Below are positions 34,961 through 47,200 of a stretch of 64,000 bases of DNA, in pieces. The translations under genes and the position numbers were made by a program. The notes beneath the pieces were generated by a model that had not been told where the DNA came from, ran no database searches, and saw nothing but the letters and a program-made list of their open reading frames with translations. This DNA is from Cyclina sinensis (taxonomy: Eukaryota; Mollusca; Bivalvia; Venerida; Veneridae), in assembly GCA_012932295.1 (NCBI GenBank), contig JAAONU010000002.1:23343770-23407769 (forward strand). Direction: 5' to 3'. Position 1 is the stretch's first letter. Each line of letters starts with the position of its first letter.

Positions 34961-35145
34961 CGATATATTCAAATATCATTGTAGTTCTGTAGTATCCTAT
35001 CCATACTGTGTCTTCATAAAGGTGGAGGCTATCTTGTAATTTCACGAAATATCTTTTTTGTCGATCTGTAGATCTGGTGTTGCAATCTGACAATGTGAAG
35101 ACGCTTCGGTCCACTTTGACTCATTAGCAGATATACTGTAGGAAC
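34961..35145 (-). CDS. receptor AB, first CTLD, first half (frameshift)
   Basis: Acceptor 'gaatattcag', donor GTAAAT. First frame reads KWTEASSHCQIATPDLQIDK; a second frame reads YFVKLQDSLHLYEDTVWIGY .. FEYI. The switch is at an AAAAAA run near 35,055, one base short. The exon is 185 nt where 186 is needed. Confidence 0.75.
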
Positions 35146-37160
35146 CTGAATATTCAAATACTGCAAATATTTTGAAAATAAAGCACACACTCATAAATCA
35201 GAAAGTTTAATCTAAACTACCATGTTTACATGGATTAGAGAACAAGTTTTTTGAGTCAATTTGGATTGTATATCAATGTTTTTAAACTTATTTGAAGTAC
35301 AATAATGCGTTTTGACCGATGGTGGTAAAACTCCCCCAATGATGACATCTGCTAGTCAAAAACCTCTTGTAATAACGTAAGTGTTTGGGAATCCAGTTGT
35401 ATCCTTTTCAGATGTTCAGACGTATATTGTGCATTGCCTTTGAGACAAACATTTTGATTTTTTTTGCAGTATACTTTGGTTGCAGAAGTATATCTATAGT
35501 AACTATTAATATAAACAGCTAGTCAATGTGTTTGTCTCCTATTTTGTTTTGATTTGACATTTTACCCCCGAGAGTATTTCTTGTCAAATGTTGGCTAACG
35601 GAAATGTACAAAATTGCTAGTATAATTTTCTCTGCGTGTTATGCCTAAATACTGTTTGTATCCAGTCCCACAGATTGTCTGACTTGATTAGTAGTTCGAG
35701 GGGTTGCACCGTGAACTCTCCATCAGACTGACTCTTCCTGAATTTCATACTCGAAAAAGATTAAGAGCAAGTATCAATTAAAATGGAAGATCATATAAAA
35801 CACTTAACAAAACATCGTGCGACTTGAAATAATAATAAAACTGAACAATAGACACTGATCAGTCGCGAAATAAACATGTTATTCGAACAAACGCATTCAG
35901 CTAGCTTGACCTGAGTTAATTGTTTCAATGAAGACAGTATTTCAATCATACACTTCACTTTACATCCGTTCTTGTCAGTCAAGTACGTGAAACAATAATG
36001 ATCACGCGGAAGTTATGTATATGAATCTTATAATTCGGATGATTAAAATTTTACAATATGAAATACAATCGCAGTTGCTGTTTTTGTTCGACATATCTGG
36101 ATTATTTACGTATTTCAGTTTACAGTATCTATATGCATAATTCAGATGTTAAAAAAATCTTGATGTTACCATATGAGCTGAAATAACATAAGACTGTAAA
36201 AAAAATCTTTGACATGTGCAATTTTGTGATAATGAGGATTCAGCAAAAACAAAGTATTTGAATGACCACTTTGAAACATCCTGTTATGAATTTCTTTATA
36301 CAAATTTCAGGTCTAAGCAAAATTTGAAGAATCGTTTTCGACCACATTTGTAGTTATTAAACGATTGTGGAGACAAGATTTCATTTCCCGTGAAACACGA
36401 GAGGTCAGAAAGCCTGGTCTTTCGGCATGCGTGCATCACAAAAAAGAAAGTAATCTCTTACCTTAGCTGTGAGGAGTGTTTCGGTTTTTAACAAGCCCTT
36501 ATATATGCATACTGTTGAAGGCTTTTTTATTAAATTAAATGTCCAGCTAACTCGAAGTTTCTGAGATCAGACTGATACAGAAGACAAACTCATTGCCAAA
36601 AATTAATTATCAGTTTTACATAAAACTGGAGGATACTGTATGGTTATATTGAAGCCTTTTTGTAAAACATTGTACGACTACATGTAGCAGGTTAGAACTG
36701 GAAATCCAGATTTCATTATTTCTTGAGCATTTTTATCATGGAGATACTAGCATGGACGGGCCGCTTAACAACACTGGTGACTTTAATATGCTCGTTATTC
36801 AATAAACAATAACAAACTCCTGACATTGTCTATCTAACAATATTCTTAACTTAATAAACCGAAAAGGATGTTTATAAAATTTCGTCTTATTACAGGAGGA
36901 AGTTTGCTAAAGGCTTAAATCTTATTTTACTATCGTAATGGGCCGGTTTCAGTTACAAATGAGTTTCAAAGAAAACGTTTACTTTCTTTGTGTTTAAACG
37001 TTTGTCGACAACAATGGTAAAGAACAAAGTCCAAGTTTCTTATGAAACGAAAACTAAGGAGAATAAATACTGACAGTATCATTTCCAAGATTGATGTAAG
37101 AGCTCTACACCAACAATACTAATTGTTTTGCCAAGGACAAGTTTTCACGTTTGCACAAGA

Positions 37161-37234
<74 letters not shown>

Positions 37235-37771
37235 AGATAACTTCCATAAGCTTGATGAGTTTTGTTTCTTCAGTAAGAACGGACTTACCTTTTAATTTTA
37301 GGTATTTAGAGCGATGCACTATTGTCATTTACATTAAACGAGAGGGACCTTTATGAGCTATTGCAACAGATCAACAGAGGCCAAAGAGGTTTTTCAAAAC
37401 AAAGAAATTGTTTGAATCAAATCCTATCAAACTCACTTTTAATTCTCGAAAACAACTGTAATATTGATATAAAGATGTATTTAGGAGAAGCGGCTTACTG
37501 AATGACGTATGCACAATCGTCCTCACGTACAAGTAATCTATTAGTTACCTTGTGACTTTCCCTGTTGTTCTTTTGTAACTTAAGAATAAATGGCGACCAA
37601 TAAGCCCATTAACTCTACGGCATTATATAATGTTATTCTGTTGTTCTCAGAGCCTTTCACATGTTCTCTCAGACAAAAATCTTACCTCTTGTCAGAAACA
37701 GTCATTTTGTAAAACATAGACATAATCTTGAACATAAAATCGTAAGTCAAAGCAGTGATTTATTTGTAGAT
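35146..37771. other. between receptor C and receptor AB; AB 5' end expected here
   Basis: The AB signal-peptide exon should lie here but I could not find a convincing one. A short phase-1 exon candidate (ATG at ~37,328, donor at 37,289) lacks a signal-peptide profile. No other gene is seen. Confidence 0.35.
37160..37232. repeat. (TA)n microsatellite
   Basis: About 36 TA units. Long frames across it are artefacts. Confidence 0.97.
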
Positions 37772-38375
37772 CTAAACTTTTGACACAGACTTGCTCTGAA
37801 TACCGTACACATTATCAGACATACAGTGTGTGAGCTTATGTCCTACCTGATTGTAAACGCCTTCATCCATTCTGACAGTTTTGTTATAGATACTATCTGC
37901 GTTAGGATAGTTTGACGTTTGATTCCCATCAGCACTGGAGTCGTATGTGTCGTCAATCAAATGGTCGTGTGATTGTACAGTGTTAGGTTTTCTCCGTGTG
38001 AACGTATGGTCGTATGTTTGATGTTGGTCGTCGTACAGCTGATTATATACATGGTCTGTCTTTCTTTCTTCATGTTTCTGATGTGTTGATGTAGTATCGT
38101 AAGTTATGTGGTCTTCAGTTGAATCTTTATTTGTGTTTTCAATAGTATCATCGTAGATTCTATTTTCTACAGCTGAGTCGTAGGTTCTGTCGTCGTAAGT
38201 AACTTCGTATGTTCTGATATTCGTGCCACCTTTCTTTACATGTGGCTCAAGGACAAAGTAGCTATTACTGTCTTGAGAAGTGGTTGCCATAGTGATATCA
38301 AGGTAGCTGTAGTTATTTTCAGCACCCTGAAGAGTCTCTTCGTTGTTATTACATTGTGTTGTCACTTGTTTGTGC
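37772..38375 (-). CDS. receptor C, cytoplasmic tail exon
   Basis: 604 nt from acceptor 'tttttccaaag' (phase 2) to TAG. Tail is hydrophilic and rich in Y-D pairs (TYDDRTYDSA, RIYDDT, QLYDDQ), plus SYLDI and a C-terminal VYGIQ (YxxQ type). No stop inside 200 codons. Confidence 0.85.
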
Positions 38376-41138
38376 CTTTGGAAAAAGTAAGACGATTTTA
38401 ACAATGACGGTAATGTTGAACGATTCAATTTATATTTAAAGATGATTTCTTTAAGAATTGCAAATAAATATAGTTGACGGAAACATCAAACTGATATCAG
38501 ACTAAGAACCGTAAAGATGATAATGCAAACATTATACGCTTAATCCATACGACATAATTTTATGTCCATTAGATATAGAAAAATAATGTTACTTGTTACC
38601 TTCTTTTTAAAAAACCAATAGTCAGTACAATGAAGGCGACAGTGATGACCAGAGCTGCTACAGACACTCCTAGAGCAATATACATCCCCCCAGTATCATC
38701 ATCGGTATCTAGATAAACATAAAAACTTCAACTACAGACACTCCTAGAGCAATATACATCCCCCCAGTATCATCATCGGTATCTAGATTAACATAAAACC
38801 TTCAACTACAGACACTCCTAGAGCAATATACATCCCCCCAGTATCATCATCGGTATCTAGATAAACATAAAAACTTCAACTACAGACACTCCTAGAGCAA
38901 TATACATCCCCCCAGTATCATCATCGGTATCTAGATTAACATAAAAACTTCAACTACAGACACTCCTAGAGCAATATACATCCCCCCAGTATCATCATCG
39001 GTATCTAGATAAACATAAAAACTTCAACTACAGACACTCCTAGAGCAATATACTTCCCCCCAGTATCAGCATCGGTATCTAGATAAACATAAAAACTTCA
39101 ACTACAGATTCAGAAAAAAAATCTTCTACGTTTTTTTTCCTCACATTTAATTCGTTTATCATTATGTTTTATACGTCAAAAACTAATATCATACTCATAA
39201 ATACTTCAAAATAACTTTTCAACTTTTAAACCGACTATATTTTTTATTATTTCGGCTTTCTCACAGATAAGTAAATGGCAGTTTTAATGCGTCAGTTGTT
39301 CAAACCAACAATCTTCAGACTACAGATAATAATGGTCCACCAGTCTTTTAAGAAGACTAACAATTCCACATCTTTTGTAAACATGTAGCGTTATAAAGGT
39401 GTCTCGACAGCGTCAAAGCAACGGGAGTTATTTTTTTAGTAAACAATCGCTTTTAGTGTGAAGAGAAATTCCACGCCTCAAGGTCTGCCTTTGATAAATT
39501 TATTTGAGAAATGGCATGAAAGTTTTACCTGCAGTGCTTGTAACATTAGAATATGGTACTGATGTCGGTATTAGGCGGCTTCTGTCTTTTGTTGTTGTCT
39601 GCCATACATCACTGTCCCCACCTAGGATGTTTTAGTACAAAGACAACAGAATTACTCTCAATGAGAACGTTGGTACAAAAGAAAATGGTTACATGTACAA
39701 ATTAATGATTATTATTGTAATCACTGCTTAACTAAATATAAATTAATATCTAAATCATAAATGATATTTACGCCCATACCTTTTCCACAAAGGACACGTT
39801 TCTCAGCACTCGAGTTTGTAAATTGAACTTTGATCTGCCCTGGTTTGTGTTTATACAGATAACCGTATAACTTCTGGTCATTTCTGCGCTCAGGTACAAT
39901 GTAGACCGTATATAATTACATCTAACATATGATAAGTCAATATAAGTAAAAAAGGAAAGACCATGTTTTTGCTATGACCTATACATTCTTGTAGTGTATG
40001 TAAGTGACATAAACAAATACATCACATTTGTATAAATAGTTTCTACTTCTGACTACATAATTTGTATATCATATTGGCAAGCTCAACGTGACGTATGTAA
40101 TATTCAAGCACTTACTTGGAATATTCGAATCGTGTTTGTATGTTACAAGTGTTTTGAAACATCCTGTCCACAGCTGAGATCCTTCTCGCTTATTTACTTG
40201 TTTAGAATCAGTGAAGTTTGTTGGAGCATAACTTTTACTAAAGCAACCGTTTGCTGCATTCAGCCATGTCCTGTATTCATCATCTTGTAAAATTACAACA
40301 TTGACACCTGAAACGTATTAAGACGCTTGGTAGCATGGACAGACCCAAGTCGTGCTAGATTTGACACGTGGTACACAGTACCTCGATCTGTGGGCGTCAT
40401 CATTAACCGCATTATGATTAAATGGGTTTCATACCTAAATCTTATGATACGTGTTTTTAGTGATATTAAAAGAATTTTGGCGATTATTTTCAAATACGAC
40501 ACATGCTTTATTATGTGCAATAAGTTTGAAAGGATTATTTCAACGAAGATTAAAAAACACAAGTCATACATACAGTAACGTATTGTGAGTGAATGAATAT
40601 CTTTTACAATTTCGTACTTAAAAGAACAAAATGTGAATTAAAAAATTGTTAACAAGAATATCGACCAACAACTTCAGAAATATACAATAAAAAAAGTCCT
40701 GTGGTTAACATAAAATCATGTAGGTCTTGTCAACTTGAAAAATAGATTGAAACAAAACAGCTCACCATTGTCACACATGCTTAAGAGTGAAGTTGCGCAT
40801 CCTTGCCAATAGTATGTCTTTGGAATTGCCGGATCAAGACAAAGACAGTCCTTGTCACCAGAAGGTCCTGGCAGCGGAGATATGGTACTGTGGTCAACTG
40901 TTTTTAAATGTGATCAAAATAGTTGTCTTTTACATATGCAGTATTAAACTTCAGTATAACAACAGGATTGTTTACTTAAAAAAAAACACAAGAAGAAAAT
41001 ACTAACAACGATACCAAACACAAGAAGAAAATACTTACAACAATACCAAACAAAAGCAACAATAAAAAAGACTTTTATGGTCACAGTGGGTTCATACGAG
41101 CCCTCTGTGAGTGGTTCTGTGACCCAGAAAAAAAGTAC

Positions 41139-41222
<84 letters not shown>

Positions 41223-44200
41223 GTAGATAGTTAACTTGTTTTTGGTGAACATATTTCATGTTTTCTGTTTAAGTTTATGCAGAGTATTCTGTCATTTGGA
41301 GAATAGAATCTATATATAATAACTTAAAAAAGAAAGAATAAAAACCTTGAGGACCATGATGGCCCTTTTATCGCTCACCTGAGTACAACTGAAACTACTT
41401 ACATTCACACACCAAATATTTAAACTCCAAGATTTGTGATTTCTGACAAGGAGACTTTTAAAGTTTGTTTCTATATATAAAACCAAGAGACCCCTGGAAT
41501 GGATTTTTATCCTCGGTGACGTTGACCCCAGTGACCCAAAAATCCAACCCTAAGGGGAGATACATACCAAATATTTAAGATATTGGTCAATAAATAAAGA
41601 CTCTCTGGGGCAAAGTAGAAAAAAATCTGTTTTTAGCCTCGGTGATCTTGATCCCAGTAAAAAGCAGAGATTTATGTAAGGTGGCTATATACCCAATAAC
41701 TAAAATATATGTTAACGAATAAAGGCTATATGATGAAAAGTAGAAGAGTCTATTTTTAGCCTTGGTGACTCTAGGAGCAGGGACAGTTATGATCCCAGGG
41801 CCAAGATTTGAACAAACTTGGTAGAGGTCCATTAGGCCATGTTACACATCAAATATCTTAACAAACGACCGTGTAGTTTCTAAAAAGAAGGTTTATAACG
41901 TTTTTTCCTATGCGTCTTTAAAAAATCAAGAGACCCCTAGAGTATGGTCAATTTTGACCACAGAAGCATAATTTGAATAGTCTGAGTAGAGTACCTCTAG
42001 ATGATCCGCCATGCAAAATATTTAAGCCTTGGGCTTCGTGATTTCATAGAAAAAAAATGATTTTCAAAGTTGGACCTATATATGCCTTTATTAGAATTAA
42101 TCAAGTGACCCCCGGAGCAGGGCCATTAATAGCCACAGGGACATAATTGAACAATCTTTGAAGAGGACATCTAGGTTAACCTGGATACCAAATATCAAAT
42201 CCCAAGGCATAGTAGTTTTAGACAAGATTTTTGAAAGTTTTTCCTTTATAAGGCTATGTAAAACCATGTTTCAGCTTAGACCGAGCCAAGTTTGACCCTA
42301 GGTTCATTATTTTAACAAACTTGGTAGAGGAACATTTGGCAATGCTATATACCAAATGTCTAAGCTCAAGAACTTGCGGTTTCGGAGGGGAAAATTTTTG
42401 AAATTTGCACTTTTAAATATATAACTTAACGGTGGCACATAGGTGACATGCACAACTCCTTTTTAAATTGCACATCTCTTTTTTTTATCTCCCTCGAATA
42501 GCAAACATGTACGGTCTTTTTTTTATAACACGAATCTTTTTTTTTATTCCGCTCCTCTTTTTTTCCAATGCAACAGATGTGTGTATTTTTTTTCAGATTT
42601 GCACTTTTTAGTCTACATCGTTCCGACAACTTAGAGACTCGTTATCACGACACACTAAGTCGTTCCCTCTAGTATCTCATGGGAACGAGATAAAGAAAGA
42701 GAAGTGCATTTTAAACAAAGAGTTGTGCATTTCACCTCTGTACCACCGTAATTTTTAGGTCCTGTAACCCAGATTTGCAATGGACTGGAACCATTTGAGC
42801 TGCATACAACGGACAACCACCGATTAAGCTCTCAAAAAAAACCTCATTGATAACTCATTAAATATTGATAATTATTATCTAAAGTTTATTTTGACAATTA
42901 AATTTGACTAAACTATCAACAAAGCGTTTTAAATACAAAAACAAATCACCAATTGGATTGATTTTATATATTGACAGGTAAGAATATTTATCGTTATCAA
43001 ATCCACAAGCGACTAAAGGGTGGTTGCAGGAATGTGTACACCTTGTCCGCTTCGTGTTTTTTGTTGTGTTCCACGTATCCCCCAAACAGAAACACTGAAA
43101 AGGATAAATTGAACGTAGCGCCAGAGATAGGTAATCCTAAGAATTTTCCACTTGTATATAAATAAGAATTAACTGAATAACACATAACACACATAATGAT
43201 AAAACATTTTTTTCAGTATGTGTTAAAGCTACTTGGAAAAAGTTCATTTGCAGATTTGATTAGAATCGATATATATGATCTGACACGAGTTTTCATTTCC
43301 TATAAAATCTATGCAACGAGTTCAGGAATTTGTTATAAAGCGAGCCTCTGGCGAGCTCAAGCCTCTTTTGAGCTCAGTTTAAGAGTTGAATAAAAGTTTA
43401 AATGAAATGTTAACGAGAATTAGATTCTTTTTATCACATGAACAAAATAACCATAAATAAGTTTTACCTGTGCTATATTTATTTGAATTGTACTGCAACA
43501 AGCTTTCACAAAACATCCGCGAAGAAAATAGTTCCAAATAAAATGTCACAATATGTCGGAAATACTGAACGTATAGGACGTCTCTTTGAAATAGGACACA
43601 TATATGATAACAAATATAAAATATGACAATAAATGAATTAATTTGAAATTAGAATTAAGTAAATGCGTAGTTTTGTTAGCACCTATATTACACATGTGCT
43701 ATATATATAAAGAATATGAAATGGTTATATTGCATTCCAAACAAAACTTGCCATGTGATAAAGTAAGATATGCAAAGAGTCGATAAGATTTCTTAAGATT
43801 TGATAAAATTCGAGAAGATTCATAAGATTTAAAGTTTTACAGCGCAGTATGAAAACGTGTTCATTTTCTCAGGTAATACGGTCAAATAATATTTGTTTTG
43901 TTTCAGACTTTATCGTCAGCTGTTCAGTTTTAAAACAGTATGCTAATGATTATTACCCGTGATTTGGTCACGGCGACTATTTTACTCTCTCCACATCTAG
44001 GGAAACAGTGACCGGGGTCGCCTTTTATTTCCACATGTTCAGGGACGGTGTAAAACAAATTCTCTTGTTCTATACAGCCTGCTCAAAAGTGGTATAACAC
44101 AAATTAAGGATGTCTTAATAACCCTTTTCTCTTTTTTTCTGTCAGTGAAAGTAAATGCATTGCACTGCAGTTTTATAATTTAATAGAATGTATATGAGTC

Positions 44201-47200
44201 AGAAAAAGGTCGGATTTGTTAAATGAATATAATATTTCTCCATTGAAAAATTGATTGTTTGATTACATGCATTTGTCAAAATACTAAAACAGGATGGTAC
44301 ACCATGCCAGCAGGAGTAGACCAAAGCATTTAAAACAAACTGAATTTTAAATATTCTACCAGTAGAAAACTAGCTAAGAATAAGAAACAAATAAATATTA
44401 AAATAAATCAGTCTGGAGAACATTTACTAAAATTAAAAACAAAGAATCTGCATCTTATATTGGTAAATATCTGTTTCGAACGTTTAGCTAGCATTTTGAA
44501 TTACAACTTCCTTTTTTCTACTTAGCTATACCAGTAAGGTCGCTACAAACCTATATATTCAAACACCCTGATAACCTGGTAGAAGCCTGTCCATATCTCT
44601 TCATTGTCTGGAACATCTATATTTATGTTTACAACACTGTAAACAGTTGGCTTATATTCTATAGCAGTAAGCTTTGGTGTGCCTATACTGCATTCGATAC
44701 CTGCCTCAGACCACTGGAACGAGCCATTGGAAACGAAGAAAGCGGCTGTGAATGGAAACGTACCATCAAATATATAGAATGCGGCTGTGAATGGGAGGTG
44801 CCGTCGCACATGGAGAAAGATGCTGTGAATGGGAACCTGCCGTCGTACATGTAGAAAAAAAAGGTTGTAAATGGGAACATTTCGTCAGACATGTAGAAAA
44901 AGGCTGTGATTGGGAACATGCCGCAGTACAATGTAGAAAGGGGCTGTAAATGGGAACGTGCCGTTGGACAAGTAGAAAGATGCTGTGAATGGGAACATGC
45001 CGTCGCACATGTAGAATAAGGCTGTAAATGGGAACATGCCGTCGTAAATGCAGAAAAAGGCTGTAAATGGGAACATGCCGTCGTACATGCAGAAAAAGGC
45101 TGTAAATGGGAACATGCCGTCGTACATGTAGAATAAGGCTGTAAATGGGTACATGCCGTCGTACATGCAGAAAAAGGCTGTAAATGGTAACATGCCGTCG
45201 CACATGTAGAATAAGGCTGTAAATGGGAACATGCCGTCGTAAATGCAGAAAAAGGCTGTAAATGGGAACATGCCGTCGTAAATGCAGAAAAAGGCTGTAA
45301 ATGGGAACATGCCGTCGTAAATGCAGAAAAAGGCTGTAAATGGGAACATGCCGTGAGATATGTAGAAAAAACGTTTGTAAATGGGAACATTCCGTCGCAA
45401 ATGTAGACAGAGGATGTGAATGGGAAGGTGACGTCTGACATGTAGACAGAGGCTATGAATGGGATCGTGCCGTCACACATGCAAAAAGAGGCTGTGAATT
45501 GAATCATGTAGTTGGACATGTAGGAAAAGGCTGTGAATGAGAACGTGTCGTGAAACATGTAGAAAAAGGCTGTGAATAGGGATCGTGCTGTCGGACATGT
45601 AGAAAGAGGCTATGAATGGGACGTGTCATTGGACATGTAGAAAGAGGCTATGAATGGAAACGTGCCGTCGTACATGTATAAAGAAGCTGTATATGGAAAT
45701 TTTCCTATGGACATGTAGAAAGTGGTTGTGAATGGAAACGTGCCGTCGGACATGTAGGAAGAGGCTGTGATTTGGACGTACAATTGGACCTGTAGAAAGA
45801 AGATATGAATAGAACGTGACGTTGTACATGTATAAAGAAGCTGTGAATGGAAATATGCCGTCGGACATGAAGAAAGAGGTTGTGAATTGGGACGTGCCGT
45901 CGGACATGTAGAAAAAAAGCTGTAAATGGGAACGTCCTATTTGACCTGCAGGAAGAGGCTATGAATGAGAACGTGCTGTCAAACATATAAAAACAGACTG
46001 TGAATGGGAACTTGCTGATGGACAGGTACATAGAGGCTGTTAATGAGAAAGTGCCGTTAACATGTAGAAAGAGGCTGTGAATTGGGACGTTCCGTTGGAC
46101 ATGTAGAAAGAGGCTTTGAATGGAAACGTCCTATTGGACCTGCAGAAAGAGGCTGTAAATGGGAACGTGCTGTCGGACATATAGAAAGAGACTATGAATG
46201 GGAACATGCTGTTGGACAGGTACAGACAGACTGGTAATGGGAACGTGCCGTCGGACATGTAGAAAGAGTCTGTGAATTGAAACGTGCCGTCGGAAATGTA
46301 CAAAATATGCTACGAAAAAAAACATGCCATTGGACATGTAGAAAGAGGCTTTGAATGGAAAGATGCTATTGGCCCTGTATAAAGAGGCAATGAATGGGAA
46401 CATGACGTTGGACAGGTACACAGAGCTGTGAACTGAAATATGCCGTCAGACATGTAGAAAGAGGCTGTAAATGGGAACGTGCCGTTGGACATGTAGAAAG
46501 GTAGAACGAGGCTGTGAATGAAAACGTTCTATTGGACATGTAGAATGAAGCTGCGAATGGAAACTTGATATCGGACATGAAGAAAGATACCTGTGAATGG
46601 GAATATGATATTTGATATGTAGAAAGAGGCAGTGAATGGGAACGTGCTATTTGTTATTTATAAAGAGGCTGTGCATGGGAACGTGCCATTTGTCATGTAG
46701 AAAGAGGCTGTGAATGGGAACGTGCCATCGGAGATGTAGAAAGAGGCTGTAAATGGAAAAGTGCTAATAAACATAAAGAAAGAGGTTGTGAATGGGAATT
46801 TGACATTATATATGTAGAAAGAGGTTATTGGGTATGTCGAAAGAGGCTGGAGATTGGAATTTGACATTGTACATGAAGTAAAAGACTGTGAATTGGAATG
46901 CGTCATTGGATATGTAGAAAGAGGCTGTGAACTGTTACATGCCATTGGATATATAGAAAGATGCTGTGAATGGGAACGTGCCATTCGATATGTAGAAAAA
47001 GGCTGTGAATTGGAACGTGCCATTGGATATGAAGAAAGAGTCTATGAAAAGGACGGATATCTGAATTTAATGCCTAAGGAATACAGTATAAAGCGAGACC
47101 GGGGCACTAAAAGGCAATCACGTGGATGTTTTACGCTGAAATATATAACTGCATTTTCTCTATATGACAAATGTTCTCCACCGACAAACCTGTCAGCGTT

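Larger units (their letters stand above)
14615..35145 (-). pseudogene. receptor AB: CTLD/WSC-like transmembrane receptor, split by a 15.7-kb insertion, with lesions
   Basis: The exons in transcript order are 34,961-35,145; 34,695-34,816; 34,149-34,278; 17,317-17,457; 16,781-16,975; 16,371-16,487; 15,665-15,733; 15,251-15,347; 14,615-15,005. All junctions join in phase (1,0,1,1,1,1,1,2). It encodes CTLD first half, WSC-like module, CTLD second half, degenerate second CTLD, Ser/Thr stalk, membrane span and Tyr-rich tail, ~480 residues without a signal peptide, which I did not find. Lesions: the first exon is 185 nt instead of a multiple of three (one A short in an A-run), and an in-frame TGA lies at 16,803-16,805. 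The insertion at 17,620-33,300 sits in the intron after the WSC module. Intact splice sites and phases suggest recent damage, an allele-specific lesion, or a consensus error. Paralogues C and D lie upstream on the same strand. Confidence 0.7.

Noticed and set aside
33303..35145. A separate short lectin/WSC gene B
   Set aside because: Its last exon phase joins exactly to 17,317-17,457 and it lacks a membrane exon; one gene split by an insertion explains both halves.
35600..35740. Minus-strand frame MKFRKSQSDGEF .. DNLWDWIQ
   Set aside because: 45 codons with no splice partner or recognised family.
36462..36505. TATA box and 5' UTR exon for receptor AB
   Set aside because: TATATAAG and a GTAAGA donor are only ~40 bp apart, leaving an exon of about 12 nt; not convincing.
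37289..37328. Short phase-1 first exon for receptor AB (MTIVHRSKYLKLK)
   Set aside because: The phase fits, but the peptide is basic and hydrophilic, unlike a signal peptide, and it abuts a (TA)n tract.
44683..46578. Long minus-strand frames (up to 291 codons) of MFPFTAFF-type repeats as a protein gene
   Set aside because: Multiple overlapping frames are open only because the period is 39 bp; the array lies in receptor C intron 1. Exonisation is kept as a finding, not as a gene call.
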